Shown piece by piece: positions 52,687-62,900 of a stretch of DNA of 64,000 nt. Position numbers and translations under genes: made by a program. The notes under the pieces were generated by a model. That model searched no databases. It was given only the letters and a program-made list of their open reading frames with translations, and was not told the DNA's origin. Positions within the stretch are counted from its first letter, which is position 1. Every line of letters starts with the position of its first letter. The DNA is taken from assembly GCF_022014495.1 (NCBI RefSeq), contig NZ_JAKLSQ010000010.1, positions 62,001 through 126,000 on the forward strand, written 5' to 3'. Source of the DNA: Sandaracinobacteroides sayramensis. GTDB lineage: Bacteria > Pseudomonadota > Alphaproteobacteria > Sphingomonadales > Sphingomonadaceae.

Positions 52687-55311
52687 ATGAACGATGCCTT
52701 TCGCCAACCGCTTCCCGGAACCGACCTCGACTATTTCGATGCACGCGCGGCGGTCAACGCCATCCGTCCGGGCGCCTATGAGCGGCTGCCCTATGTGTCG
52801 CGGGTGCTGGCCGAGCAGCTCGTCCGGCGCTGCGACGTGGCGCTGCTTCCGGATGCGCTGCGGCAGATCGTCGAGCGCAAGCGCGACCTGGATTTCCCCT
52901 GGTATCCCGCGCGCGTCGTCTGCCACGACATATTGGGGCAGACGGCGCTCGTCGACCTCGCCGGCCTGCGCGACGCGATCGCCGACCAGGGCGGAGACCC
53001 GGCGAAGGTCAACCCCGTGGTTCCGACCCAGCTCATCGTCGACCATAGCCTCGCCGTCGAATATGGCGGCTTCGATCCGGAGGCCTTCGAGAAGAACCGG
53101 GCGGTGGAGGACCGCCGCAACGAGGACCGCTTCCATTTCATCGAATGGACGAAGCGCGCCTTCGAGAATGTGGACGTGATCCCCGCCGGCAACGGCATCA
53201 TGCACCAGATCAACCTGGAGAAGATGTCCCCGGTGATCCAGGTGCGCGACGGCGTCGCCTTCCCGGACACCTGCGTCGGGACGGACAGCCACACGCCGCA
53301 TGTCGACGCGCTGGGGGTGATCGCCATCGGCGTCGGCGGGCTGGAGGCCGAGACGGTGATGCTCGGCCGCGCCTCGATGATGCGCCTGCCCGATATCGTG
53401 GGGGTGAGGCTGACCGGGCAGCGCCAGCCCGGAATCACCGCGACCGACATCGTGCTGGCGCTGACCGAGTTCCTCCGCAAGGAGCGGGTGGTGGGCGCCT
53501 GGGTCGAGTTCTTCGGCGAGGGCGCGGACAGCCTCTCCATCGGCGACCGGGCGACCATCTCCAACATGTGCCCCGAATATGGCGCGACCGCCGCGATGTT
53601 CTACATCGACGGGCAGACGATCGACTATCTGAAGCTGACGGGCCGCGAGCCCGAGCAGGTCGCCCTCGTCGAGCATTATGCGAAAGTGACGGGCCTCTGG
53701 GCGGATGCGCTGAAGACCGCCGAATATGAGCGCGTGCTGGAATTCGATCTCAGCGCCGTGGTGCGCAACATGGCCGGCCCTTCCAACCCGCACCGCCGGC
53801 TGCCGACCTCGGCGCTGGAGGAGCGCGGCATCGCCGTCGATCTCGACAAGGCGGTCGCCGAGGAGGAGCAGGGGCTGCTGCCGGACGGCGCGGTGATCAT
53901 CGCCGCCATCACCAGCTGCACCAACACCTCCAACCCGCGCAACGTGGTGGCGGCCGGCCTGCTGGCGCAGAAGGCGAATGCCTTCGGCTTCACCCGCAAG
54001 CCCTGGGTGAAGACCAGCTTCGCGCCCGGCTCGAAGGTCGCGCGCCTCTATCTCCTGGAATCCGGCCTGCTGCCGGAGCTGGAGAAGCTCGGCTTCGGGA
54101 TCGTCGCCTATGCCTGCACCACCTGCAACGGCATGTCGGGCGCGCTGGACCCGGAGATCCAGCGGGAGATCATCGACCGCGACCTCTATGCGACCGCCGT
54201 TCTTTCCGGGAACCGCAATTTCGACGGCCGGATCCACCCCTATGCGAAGCAGGCCTTCCTCGCGTCGCCGCCGCTCGTCGTCGCCTATGCGCTGGCCGGC
54301 ACGGTGCGCTTCGATATCGAGAAGGATGTGCTCGGAGTCGTCGACGGCCGGGATATCCGGCTGAAGGACCTCTGGCCGAGCGACGAGGAGATCGACGCCA
54401 TCGTCTCCGCAAGCGTGAAGCCGGAGCAGTTCCGCGAAGTCTATGATCCGATGTTCGCGCGCAGCCGCGAGTCGGGCCGGAAGACCGATCCGCTCTACGA
54501 CTGGCGGCCGCAATCCACCTACATCCGCCGCCCGCCCTATTGGGACACGGAAGGGGTGGGCGCGCTGGCCGCCAATCCCCGCACGCTGAAGGGGATGCGC
54601 CCGCTCGCCATCCTGCCGGACAATATCACCACCGATCACCTCTCGCCCTCGAACGCCATCCTCGCCAGTTCGGCGGCGGGCGAGTATCTGACGAAGATGG
54701 GCGTGCCCGAGGAGGATTATAACAGCTATGCCACCCATCGCGGCGACCATCTGACGGCCATGCGCGCCACCTTCGCCAACCCGCAGCTGGTGAACGAGAT
54801 GGCCGTGGTGGACGGCGAAGTGAAGAAGGGCTCGCTCGCCCGGGTCGAGCCGGAGGGCGAGGTGATGCGCATGTGGGAGGCGATCGAAACCTATCTCGGC
54901 CGCCGCCAGCCGCTCATCATCGTCGCCGGCGCCGACTATGGCCAGGGCTCCTCGCGGGACTGGGCGGCGAAGGGCGTCCGCCTTGCCGGCGTGGAGGCGA
55001 TCGTCGCCGAAGGGTTCGAGCGGATCCACCGCACCAACCTCATCGGCATGGGCGTGCTGCCGCTGGAATTCCGCCGCGGCACCACCCGCCTGACCCTGAA
55101 GCTGGACGGGACGGAAACCTATGATGTGGAAGGGGAACGCAAGCCGCGCGCCGAGCTGAAGCTCATCGTCCGTCGCCGCGACGGCGAAACCACGGAAGTG
55201 CCGGTGATCTGCCGGCTCGACACCGCCGAGGAAGTGTCGATCTACGAGGCCGGCGGCGTGCTGCAGCGCTTCGCGCAGGACTTCCTCGCCTCCGAAGCCG
55301 AGGCCGCCTGA
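52687..55311 (+). CDS. acnD: Fe-S-dependent 2-methylcitrate dehydratase AcnD
   Basis: 874-residue aconitase-family enzyme that dehydrates 2-methylcitrate in propionyl-CoA catabolism; with PrpF it replaces PrpD. Iron-sulfur cysteines in ITSCTNTSNPRN and ACTTCNGMSG; swivel domain with AGADYGQGSSRDWAAKG. Distinguished from ordinary aconitase by its linkage to prpF, prpC and prpB. ATG 52687 follows GATAGAG weakly. The stop overlaps the prpF ATG by one base. Confidence 0.93.
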   Translation: MNDAFRQPLPGTDLDYFDARAAVNAIRPGAYERLPYVSRVLAEQLVRRCDVALLPDALRQIVERKRDLDFPWYPARVVCHDILGQTALVDLAGLRDAIADQGGDPAKVNPVVPTQLIVDHSLAVEYGGFDPEAFEKNRAVEDRRNEDRFHFIEWTKRAFENVDVIPAGNGIMHQINLEKMSPVIQVRDGVAFPDTCVGTDSHTPHVDALGVIAIGVGGLEAETVMLGRASMMRLPDIVGVRLTGQRQPGITATDIVLALTEFLRKERVVGAWVEFFGEGADSLSIGDRATISNMCPEYGATAAMFYIDGQTIDYLKLTGREPEQVALVEHYAKVTGLWADALKTAEYERVLEFDLSAVVRNMAGPSNPHRRLPTSALEERGIAVDLDKAVAEEEQGLLPDGAVIIAAITSCTNTSNPRNVVAAGLLAQKANAFGFTRKPWVKTSFAPGSKVARLYLLESGLLPELEKLGFGIVAYACTTCNGMSGALDPEIQREIIDRDLYATAVLSGNRNFDGRIHPYAKQAFLASPPLVVAYALAGTVRFDIEKDVLGVVDGRDIRLKDLWPSDEEIDAIVSASVKPEQFREVYDPMFARSRESGRKTDPLYDWRPQSTYIRRPPYWDTEGVGALAANPRTLKGMRPLAILPDNITTDHLSPSNAILASSAAGEYLTKMGVPEEDYNSYATHRGDHLTAMRATFANPQLVNEMAVVDGEVKKGSLARVEPEGEVMRMWEAIETYLGRRQPLIIVAGADYGQGSSRDWAAKGVRLAGVEAIVAEGFERIHRTNLIGMGVLPLEFRRGTTRLTLKLDGTETYDVEGERKPRAELKLIVRRRDGETTEVPVICRLDTAEEVSIYEAGGVLQRFAQDFLASEAEAA

Positions 55312-56507
55312 TGCCGGCGGCTCCACAGGTCCGCATCCCCGCCACCTTCCTGCGCGGCGGCACCAGCAAGGGCGTGTTCTTCCGGCTGGAAGACCTGCCG
55401 GAGCGCTGCCGCCTGCCCGGCAAGGCGCGCGACCGGCTGTTCCAGCGCGTGATCGGCAGCCCCGATCCCTATGCCGCGCATATCGACGGCATGGGCGGCG
55501 CGACCTCCAGCACCAGCAAATGCGTCATCGTCTCGCCGGCCACGCAGGCGGGGCATGATGTCGATTATCTCTATGGCCAGATCGCCATCGACAAGGACTT
55601 CGTCGACTGGTCGAGCAATTGCGGCAATCTCTCGACCGCCGCCGGCGCGTTCGCCGTCCATGCCGGCTATGTCGATCCGGCGCGGGCGGAGAATGGCGTC
55701 TGCACCGTGCGCATCTGGCAGGCGAATATCGGCAAGACGATCATCGCCCACGTGCCCGTGATGGACGGCGGGGTGCAGGAAACCGGCGATTTCGAGCTGG
55801 ACGGCGTGACCTTTCCGGCCGCCGAGATCGTGCTGGAATTCCTCGATCCCGCCGAAAGCGGCGACGACGGCGGGTCGATGTTCCCGACCGGCCATGTCGT
55901 CGACGAACTGGAGGTGCCGGACGATCTCGTGCCGGGCGGCAAGCTAAAGGCGACGCTCATCAACGCCGGCGTTCCCGCCATCTTCCTGAACGCGGCCGAC
56001 ATTGGCTGCACCGGCACGGAATTGCGCGAGGCGATCAACGGCGACGCGAAGGCGCTCGGGCGTTTCGAGGCGCTGCGCACGATCGGCGCGCTGAAGATGG
56101 GGATCATCAAGGCGCCCGAGGAGGCGGCGAAGTCCTTGCGCGCGCCGGCGATCGCCTTCGTCGCGCCGCCCGCCAGCTACAAGGCTTCCAGCGGCCGGAC
56201 GATCGCGGCCGAGGAGATCGACCTGCTGGCGAGAGCGCTCTCGATGGGCAAGCTGCACCATGCGATGATGGGCACCGCCTCGGTCGCGATCGCCACGGCG
56301 GCGGCGGTGCCCGGAACGCTGGTGAACCTCGCCGCCGGCGGGGGCGAGCGCCAGGCGGTCCGCTTCGGCCATCCTTCGGGAACCTTGCGCGTCGGCGCCG
56401 AGGCCCGGCAGGTCGACGGTCGATGGGTCGTGACGAAGGCGGTCATGAGCCGCAGCGCGCGCATCCTCATGGAGGGATGGATTCGCGTTCCGGGCGACTC
56501 CTTCTGA
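55311..56507 (+). CDS. prpF: 2-methylaconitate cis-trans isomerase PrpF
   Basis: 398 residues, two-domain diaminopimelate-epimerase-like fold. Family patterns: IPATFLRGGTSKGVFF at the start, GMGGATSSTSKCVIVS, DWSSNCGNLSTAAGAFAVHA and GTASVAIATAAAVPGTLVNL. Converts the AcnD product to the isomer that aconitase hydrates. Translationally coupled to acnD. Confidence 0.95.
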   Translation: MPAAPQVRIPATFLRGGTSKGVFFRLEDLPERCRLPGKARDRLFQRVIGSPDPYAAHIDGMGGATSSTSKCVIVSPATQAGHDVDYLYGQIAIDKDFVDWSSNCGNLSTAAGAFAVHAGYVDPARAENGVCTVRIWQANIGKTIIAHVPVMDGGVQETGDFELDGVTFPAAEIVLEFLDPAESGDDGGSMFPTGHVVDELEVPDDLVPGGKLKATLINAGVPAIFLNAADIGCTGTELREAINGDAKALGRFEALRTIGALKMGIIKAPEEAAKSLRAPAIAFVAPPASYKASSGRTIAAEEIDLLARALSMGKLHHAMMGTASVAIATAAAVPGTLVNLAAGGGERQAVRFGHPSGTLRVGAEARQVDGRWVVTKAVMSRSARILMEGWIRVPGDSF

Positions 56508-56656
56508 GGGCATTTCTGGCCCGCCACCGCAGCCTCCCGAACCGCTGAGGGACTTGTTTTGCACCGGGCCACAGTCGTCCGGCGCCCCCTGCCGGATACC
56601 TTCGCGGCCTGATCGGCGGGCGACTGGGATCGCCGCGCCCGCACCTGTTTCCGCCA

Positions 56657-56712
56657 TCTTCGCAAGTTTCGCCGATTTGCAGATTTGGCTTCGCAAATCT
56701 TCGCCTTTTCAG
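56657..56712 (+). promoter_or_regulatory. Operator upstream of the prpC transcription unit
   Basis: CTTCGCAAGTTTCGCC followed by the 42-bp block at 56671-56712 shared with the acnD region (3 mismatches). A GATAAT at 56738-56743 could be a -10 element, with a start near 56750. This splits the locus into two co-regulated units. Confidence 0.75.
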
Positions 56713-56749
56713 CCGTTTTCGCAGTCCCGGGCGTGCGGATAATGCGCAA

Positions 56750-57055
56750 ATGCTTTCGAACCGACCCGAAAAAGGCCTCGACCTTCTGGATGCGATGGTG
56801 AACGCCGCGGCCGACCGGGCGTCCTCGCATCTGGCGGGCACCATCCGCTTCGCCAGGTGCGACGGTTTGCAAGTCAACGAAGGCTTTTCCGCCCCGGATG
56901 TCGAAATCGAGACCTGGTCCGTCTCCGCCGACCATCAGGCGATCGTCGTTTCCGTTTTCGCCACCGGCGCGCGGGAGGATGGCGGCCGGACGACGGCGGC
57001 CTGCGGCCGTTTCACCTTCACCACGCTCACCGGCAAGCGGGGCTATCGCGCATGA
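56750..57055 (+). CDS. Conserved-looking small protein in the methylcitrate locus
   Basis: 101 residues, soluble. The end (APDVEIETWSVSADHQAIVV ... CGRFTFTTLTGKRG) resembles the beta-rich half of a hotdog thioesterase, but it is short for that fold and no assignment is made. There is no ribosome binding site, and the ATG is only six bases after a possible -10, so leaderless translation is possible. Lies between prpF and prpC, 89 bp before prpC. Confidence 0.55.
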   Translation: MLSNRPEKGLDLLDAMVNAAADRASSHLAGTIRFARCDGLQVNEGFSAPDVEIETWSVSADHQAIVVSVFATGAREDGGRTTAACGRFTFTTLTGKRGYRA

Positions 57056-57144
57056 CCTGGCTGCGCGGCCTGCGCCTTTCCGATCCTTTCACCGGCCAGA
57101 GCCCGGCGGCTTCGGCCGGCACTTTCTGACATAAGGGGGAATTC

Positions 57145-58302
57145 ATGTCCGAAACAGCTTTCAAGCCCAAGAAGTCGGTGGCGCTGTCCGGAGTTGCCGC
57201 CGGCAACACCGCCCTTTGCACCGTCGGCAAGACGGGCAACGATCTGCACTATCGCGGCTATGACATCCTCGAATTCGCCGAGACGGCGGAATTCGAGGAA
57301 ATCGCCCATCTGCTGGTGCATGGAGACCTGCCGACGCACACGCAACTGGCCGCCTACAAGGCGAAGCTGAAAACGCTGCGCGGCCTGCCGCAGGCCGTGA
57401 AGAACGCTCTGGAGTCCATTCCGGCAGCGGCGCACCCGATGGACGTGATGCGCTCGGGCGTTTCCGCGCTGGGCTGCGTCCTTCCGGAAACGCATGACCA
57501 CAACCTGCCCGACGCGCGCGACATCGCCGACCGGCTGATGGCCTCGCTCGGCTCGATGCTGCTCTACTGGTATCATTTCGCGCATAACGGCCGCCGCATC
57601 GAGGTGGAGACCGACGACGACAGCATCGGCGGCCACTTCCTGCACCTGCTGCACGGCAAGGCGCCGGCGGGGAGCTGGGAGCGGGCGATGCACACCTCGC
57701 TGATCCTCTATGCCGAGCATGAGTTCAACGCCTCCACCTTCACCGCCCGGGTGATCGCCGGCACCGGCTCCGACATGTACAGCTGCGTCGCCGGCGCCAT
57801 CGGCGCCCTGCGCGGGCCGAAGCATGGCGGCGCGAACGAGGTCGCCTATGAAATCCAGAAGCGCTACGCCGCGCCGGACGAGGCCGAGGCCGACATCCGC
57901 CGCCGCGTGGAGGCGAAGGAAGTGGTGATCGGCTTCGGCCACCCCGTCTACACCATCGCCGATCCGCGCAACGTGGTGATCAAGCGGGTGGCGAAGTCGC
58001 TGGCCGAGGAAGCCGGCGCCCGCCGCCAGTTCGCGGTCGCCGAGCGGATCGAAAGCGTGATGTGGGACGCGAAGAAGATGTTCCCCAACCTCGACTGGTT
58101 CTCGGCCGTTTCCTATAATCTGATGGGCGTGCCGACCGCGATGTTCACGCCGCTGTTCGTGATCGCCCGCACCTCCGGCTGGGCGGCGCATGTGATCGAG
58201 CAGCGGCAGGACAACAAGATCATCCGCCCCTCCGCCAACTACACCGGGCCGGAGAATCTGAAATTCGTGCCGCTGGCCGAGCGGCGGGAAGCACATGCCT
58301 GA
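57145..58302 (+). CDS. prpC: 2-methylcitrate synthase
   Basis: 385-residue citrate-synthase-family enzyme condensing propionyl-CoA with oxaloacetate. Features: [17 protein letters not shown] near the N-terminus, typical of PrpC; catalytic histidine/aspartate regions [18 protein letters not shown] and [39 protein letters not shown] follows AAGGGGGA. Slight overlap or tight spacing with prpB. Confidence 0.95.
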   Translation: MSETAFKPKKSVALSGVAAGNTALCTVGKTGNDLHYRGYDILEFAETAEFEEIAHLLVHGDLPTHTQLAAYKAKLKTLRGLPQAVKNALESIPAAAHPMDVMRSGVSALGCVLPETHDHNLPDARDIADRLMASLGSMLLYWYHFAHNGRRIEVETDDDSIGGHFLHLLHGKAPAGSWERAMHTSLILYAEHEFNASTFTARVIAGTGSDMYSCVAGAIGALRGPKHGGANEVAYEIQKRYAAPDEAEADIRRRVEAKEVVIGFGHPVYTIADPRNVVIKRVAKSLAEEAGARRQFAVAERIESVMWDAKKMFPNLDWFSAVSYNLMGVPTAMFTPLFVIARTSGWAAHVIEQRQDNKIIRPSANYTGPENLKFVPLAERREAHA

Positions 58303-58312
58303 GGAGACCCGC

Positions 58313-59236
58313 ATGCCCTATCTGATCGCCGCCGACCTTCCGACGGAAAGCGCCGGGAAGCGCTTCCGCGCCGCTCTGGCGCGGCCGGGCATCTACCAGC
58401 TTCCCGGTGCCCACAACGGCCAGGCGGCGATCCAGGCGCGGCAGGCCGGCTTCGACGGCCTTTATCTTTCGGGCGCGGCGATGACCGCCTCCATGGGCCT
58501 CCCGGATCTCGGCATCATCACCGTCGACGAGGTGGCCTTCTTCATCCGGCAGATCGCCCGCGCCTCCGGCCTGCCGCTGCTGGTGGACGGCGACACCGGC
58601 TATGGCGAGGCGCTGAACGTGATGCACATGGTCCGCACCTTCGAGGAAGCGGGCGCCGGCGCCGTGCATCTGGAAGACCAGATCCTGCCGAAGAAATGCG
58701 GGCATCTGAACGGCAAGAACCTCGTCTCTGCGCACGACATGGCGGCGAAGGTGGCGGCCGCGAAGAAGGCCAGCCGCGACATCGTCATCGTCGCCCGCAC
58801 CGATGCGGCCGGCGTGGAGGGCTATGACGCGGCGGTCGCCCGGGCGAAGCTCTATGTGGAAGCCGGCGCCGACGCGATCTTCCCCGAGGCGCTGGTCACG
58901 CGCGAGATGTTCGAGAAGTTCGCCGCCGACATGCCCGGCGTGCCGCTGCTCGCCAACATGACGGAGTTCGGCAAGACGCCTTTCTACACCGCGGCCGAAT
59001 TCGAGGAGATGGGCTACAAGATGGTGATCTGGCCGGTCTCCTCGCTCCGCGTTGCCAACAAGGCGCAGGCCGAGCTTTACGCCGCCATCCGGCGCGACGG
59101 CGGAACGCATGGGCAGGTCGACCGCATGCAGACGCGCCAGGAGCTTTACGACACGATCGGCCTGCACGATTATGAAGCGCTCGACGCTTCGATCGTGAAG
59201 ACCATCGTGCCCGAGGCCATTTCGCAGCAGTCCTGA
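58313..59236 (+). CDS. prpB: 2-methylisocitrate lyase
   Basis: 307 residues from ATG 58313, which has GAGGAG six bases upstream; an ATG at 58295 inside prpC is possible. Isocitrate-lyase superfamily barrel: LPGAHNGQAAIQARQAGFDG, VDGDTGYGEALNVMHMV, HLEDQILPKKCGHLNGK (the KKCGH catalytic loop), IVIVARTDAAGVEGYD. Splits methylisocitrate to pyruvate and succinate. Confidence 0.95.
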   Translation: MPYLIAADLPTESAGKRFRAALARPGIYQLPGAHNGQAAIQARQAGFDGLYLSGAAMTASMGLPDLGIITVDEVAFFIRQIARASGLPLLVDGDTGYGEALNVMHMVRTFEEAGAGAVHLEDQILPKKCGHLNGKNLVSAHDMAAKVAAAKKASRDIVIVARTDAAGVEGYDAAVARAKLYVEAGADAIFPEALVTREMFEKFAADMPGVPLLANMTEFGKTPFYTAAEFEEMGYKMVIWPVSSLRVANKAQAELYAAIRRDGGTHGQVDRMQTRQELYDTIGLHDYEALDASIVKTIVPEAISQQS

Positions 59237-59255
59237 CGGCCCGCCCGCTCTCTCC

Positions 59256-59395
59256 GTCACCCCGGGCTTGACCCGGGGGGCCTGCTTTCTTCCTCAAGCC
59301 TATGGTGCGCGGAAAAGCTGGACCCCGGGTCAAGCCCGGGGTGACGCCATTGGCTCGGGGTGACGCCATTGGGTTGGGTTGGTGATATTGGGTCG
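59256..59395. repeat. Compound dispersed repeats between prpB and pyc
   Basis: Two family members (59256-59278 and 59313-59347) flank a 34-bp spacer, the same paired arrangement as at 15225-15305. Just after them GGGGTGACGCCATTGG is duplicated in tandem (near 59338 and 59358), then a G/T-rich tail. Lies between convergent genes. Confidence 0.7.
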
Positions 59396-59427
59396 GGGTG
59401 GTGGCGGTTGGAGATTTGGAGCGCGCC

Positions 59428-62400
59428 CTACTCCAGAACCAGCAGCAGATCCTTTGCCTCGATGCTGTCGCGCGCGGCGACGGCGATGTCGGCCACCACT
59501 CCGGCCCGGGGCGCGCTGAGCGTGGTTTCCATCTTCATCGCTTCCAGCGTCAGCAGCGGATCGCCGGCCGACACCTTCTGGCCCTTGCGCACCGCGATGG
59601 TGGAGACCGCGCCCGCCATAGGCGCGGCGATGTGCCGGTCGTTGCCGTCTTCGGCCTTGCGGCGCGTCGTCGCGACCGCGCGGCTGCGATCGGCGACCCG
59701 GATCACGCGCGGCTGGCCGTTCAACTCGAAGAACAGCTTCACCTGGCCGTCCGCCTCGGGCTCGCCGATGGCCTGAAGCCGGATGATGAGCGACTTGCCG
59801 GGCTCGATCTCGACGACGATCTCCTCGCCGGGCTTCATGCCGCCGAAGAAGACCGGAGTCGGCAGCGCCGACACCGGGCCGGCGGCGGCCGAAGCGCGGG
59901 CGAAGTCGGCGAAGACCTTGGGGTACATCAGCCATGACGCCAGATCCCGGTCGCCGACCGGGCGGCCGACCAGCGTTTGCGCGTCGCGGCGCAGGAGCTC
60001 GAGATCGGCGGCCGGCAGATGCGCGGCCGGACGGTCGGCGATCGGCCGCTCGCCCTTCAGCGCCTTCTTCTGCAGAGCGTCGGGCCAGCCGCCGACCGGC
60101 TGGCCGAGGTCGCCGCGCAGCATTTCCACGACCGAGGCCGGAAAGGCGATGTCGCGGCCCGGATCCAGCACATCGGCGGGCGTCAGGCCTTGCGCCACCA
60201 TCATCAGCGCCATGTCGCCGACGACCTTGGAGGAGGGCGTCACCTTCACGATGTCGCCGAACAGGTCGTTCGCCTCGCGATAGGCGCGCGCCACCTCGTG
60301 CCAGCGGCCGGCGAGGCCGAGCGCGCGGGCCTGTTCCTTCAGGTTGGTGAACTGGCCGCCCGGCATTTCGTGCAGATAGACTTCGGACGCGCCCGAGCGC
60401 AGGTCGCTTTCGAACGGCGCGTAGAGCCCCCGGACTCCTTCCCAGTAGAAGCTGACCCGCCGGATCGCTTCTGCGTCGAGGCCGGTGTCGCGCGGCGTGT
60501 GGCGAAGCGCTTCCACCACCGAGCCGAGGCAGGGCTGCGAGGTCGTGCCGGACATGGCGTCCGTCGCCACGTCGATGGCGTCGACGCCGGCTTCGGCGGC
60601 GGCGATGAGGGTGGCGCCCGCGATCCCCGAGGTGTCGTGGGTGTGGAGGTGGATCGGCAGATCGGTGACGTCGCGGAGCGCAGCGATCAGCGCCCGCGCG
60701 CCGGCCGGGCGCAGCAGGCCGGCCATGTCCTTGATCGCCAGCACATGGCAGCCCGCCTTGTCGAGCTGGCGCGCCAGATCGGCATAATAGGCCAGCGAAT
60801 ATTTGGCGCGCGCCGGGTCGAACAGATCTCCGGTGTAGCAGATCGCCCCTTCCGCGATCTTGCCGGCCTCGCACACCGCGTCGATGGCGACGCGCATATT
60901 CTCCACCCAGTTCAGGCAATCGAAGACGCGGAACAGGTCGATCCCCGCTTCCGCCGCCTGGCGGATGAAGAAGCGGACGACATTGTCGGGATAGTTGGTG
61001 TAGCCGACGCCGTTGGCGCCGCGCAGCAGCATCTGCAGCAGCAGGTTCGGGGCGCCGGCGCGGATGGCCGCCAGCCGCTCCCACGGGTCTTCGGTGAGGA
61101 AACGCATGGCGACGTCGAAGGTCGCGCCGCCCCAGCATTCGAGGCTGAGCAGTTCGGGAAGGCCGGAGGCATAGGCGCGCGCCGCCGGCACCAGATCGAA
61201 GCTGCGCATCCGCGTCGCCAGCAGCGACTGGTGCGCGTCGCGCATCGTCGTGTCGGTGACGAGTAGCTTCTGCTCGGCGCGCATCCATCTGGCGAAGCCC
61301 TCGGCGCCCAGCGCATCGAACCGCTGCTTCGACCCGGCCGGCGTCTCGACGCCGAAGACCGGCGCCTCGCCGGCCCGCGCGTTCGTCGGCACCGGCGTGC
61401 GGTCCTTCATCTCAGCGTGGCCGTTGATGGTGACGTCGGCGATGCTGGCGAGCAGTTTCGTCGCGCGGTCGCGCCGCTTCGGCAGGTTGAAGAGGGCAGG
61501 GGTGTCGTCGATGAAGCGCGTGGTGTAGTTCATCGACTGGAAGTCGGGATGGCCGAGCACCGCTTCCAGGAAGGGCAGGTTGGTGGCCACGCCGCGGATG
61601 CGATATTCGCGCAGGGCCCGGTCCATGCGGGCGATCGCTTCGCGCGGCGTGGGCGCCCAGGCCGTGACCTTCTCCAGCATGGCATCGTAGAAAGGCGTGA
61701 CGACCGCGCCGGAATAGGCCGTGCCACCGTCGATGCGCAGGCCGAAACCGGATGCGCCGCGATAGGCGGTGATTCGGCCGTAATCCGGCGCGAAGCCGCG
61801 GTCCGGATCCTCGGTGGTGACTCGGCACTGAAGGGCGTGGCCGTCGAGGCGGATCGCGGACTGGGCTGGGATGCCCGTTTCCCCGACCTCGCCGATGCGC
61901 CCGCCTTCGGCGATTCGGATCTGCGCCTTCACGATGTCGAGCCCGGTGACCACCTCGGTCACCGTATGCTCCACCTGGATTCGCGGGTTCACCTCGATGA
62001 AATAATATCGGCCCGTGTCGGCATCCATCAGGAACTCGACCGTGCCGGCGCCGACATAATCGGTGGCGCGGCCGATCCTGAGCGCGGCCTCGGCCAGTTC
62101 CAGGCGCCGCGCATCGTCGAGATAGGGCGCGGGCGCCCGCTCCACCACTTTCTGATGCCGGCGCTGGATGCTGCAGTCGCGCTCGAACAGGTGGACGAGA
62201 TTGCCATGGCCGTCGCCCAGAAGCTGCACTTCCACATGCCGCGCCTTGCGCACGAGCTTTTCGAGATAGACCTCGTCCTTGCCGAATGCGGCGGCGGCTT
62301 CGCGCCGGGCGGCGGCGACCGCATCGATCAGCCTCTCCTCGCTTTCGATCGGGCGCATGCCCCGGCCGCCGCCGCCCCAGCTCGCCTTCAGCATCAGCGG

Positions 62401-62871
62401 GTAGCCGATTTCCGAGGCGAGGCGGCGGATTTCGCCCGCGTCGTAGGGAAGAGGGTCTGTGGCCGGCATGACCGGAACGCCGGCCGAAATGGCCAGATTG
62501 CGCGCCGCCACCTTGTTGCCGAGCTGGCGCATCGTGGTGGGCGAGGGGCCGATGAAGACGAGGCCGGCGGCCGCGCAGGCCTCGGCGAACTCCGGGCTTT
62601 CCGACAGAAAGCCATAGCCCGGATGAATCGCGTCGACTCCGGCGCGCAAGGCGGTGGCGATGATGTCGTCCACGTCGAGATAGGCCTGCAGCGGCCCTTT
62701 CCCCACGCCCACCCGATAGGCCTCGTCCGACTTGAAGCGGTGCAGGGAAAGGCGATCCTCCTCCGCGTAGATGGCGACGGTCGCGATATCCATTTCCGCC
62801 GCCGCGCGAAACACGCGGATCGCGATCTCCGAACGATTGGCGACCATCAGCCGCCGGATGCGCTTCTTCAT
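59428..62871 (-). CDS. pyc: Pyruvate carboxylase
   Basis: 1147-residue biotin enzyme making oxaloacetate from pyruvate. Domain order: biotin carboxylase (LMVANRSEIAIRVFRAAAEM at the start; ATP-grasp KASWGGGGRGMRPI; EVNPRIQVEHTVTEVV), carboxyltransferase (VTDTTMRDAHQSLLATRMRS; HLHTHDTSGIAGATLIAAAE), and biotinyl domain with lysine in LEAMKMETTLSAP near the C-terminus. Oxaloacetate is the co-substrate of methylcitrate synthase, and pyruvate the product of methylisocitrate lyase, so its placement here is metabolically coherent. Divergent from the regulator. Confidence 0.97.
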   Translation of the reverse strand: MKKRIRRLMVANRSEIAIRVFRAAAEMDIATVAIYAEEDRLSLHRFKSDEAYRVGVGKGPLQAYLDVDDIIATALRAGVDAIHPGYGFLSESPEFAEACAAAGLVFIGPSPTTMRQLGNKVAARNLAISAGVPVMPATDPLPYDAGEIRRLASEIGYPLMLKASWGGGGRGMRPIESEERLIDAVAAARREAAAAFGKDEVYLEKLVRKARHVEVQLLGDGHGNLVHLFERDCSIQRRHQKVVERAPAPYLDDARRLELAEAALRIGRATDYVGAGTVEFLMDADTGRYYFIEVNPRIQVEHTVTEVVTGLDIVKAQIRIAEGGRIGEVGETGIPAQSAIRLDGHALQCRVTTEDPDRGFAPDYGRITAYRGASGFGLRIDGGTAYSGAVVTPFYDAMLEKVTAWAPTPREAIARMDRALREYRIRGVATNLPFLEAVLGHPDFQSMNYTTRFIDDTPALFNLPKRRDRATKLLASIADVTINGHAEMKDRTPVPTNARAGEAPVFGVETPAGSKQRFDALGAEGFARWMRAEQKLLVTDTTMRDAHQSLLATRMRSFDLVPAARAYASGLPELLSLECWGGATFDVAMRFLTEDPWERLAAIRAGAPNLLLQMLLRGANGVGYTNYPDNVVRFFIRQAAEAGIDLFRVFDCLNWVENMRVAIDAVCEAGKIAEGAICYTGDLFDPARAKYSLAYYADLARQLDKAGCHVLAIKDMAGLLRPAGARALIAALRDVTDLPIHLHTHDTSGIAGATLIAAAEAGVDAIDVATDAMSGTTSQPCLGSVVEALRHTPRDTGLDAEAIRRVSFYWEGVRGLYAPFESDLRSGASEVYLHEMPGGQFTNLKEQARALGLAGRWHEVARAYREANDLFGDIVKVTPSSKVVGDMALMMVAQGLTPADVLDPGRDIAFPASVVEMLRGDLGQPVGGWPDALQKKALKGERPIADRPAAHLPAADLELLRRDAQTLVGRPVGDRDLASWLMYPKVFADFARASAAAGPVSALPTPVFFGGMKPGEEIVVEIEPGKSLIIRLQAIGEPEADGQVKLFFELNGQPRVIRVADRSRAVATTRRKAEDGNDRHIAAPMAGAVSTIAVRKGQKVSAGDPLLTLEAMKMETTLSAPRAGVVADIAVAARDSIEAKDLLLVLE

Positions 62872-62900
62872 TGTTGCCTTGCCCTAGGAATCCCCACTGC

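Noticed and set aside
52651-55326. 891-codon open frame opposite acnD
   Set aside because: Antisense shadow in GC-rich DNA; arginine/histidine/glycine-rich, no family motif, fully covered by the well-supported acnD.
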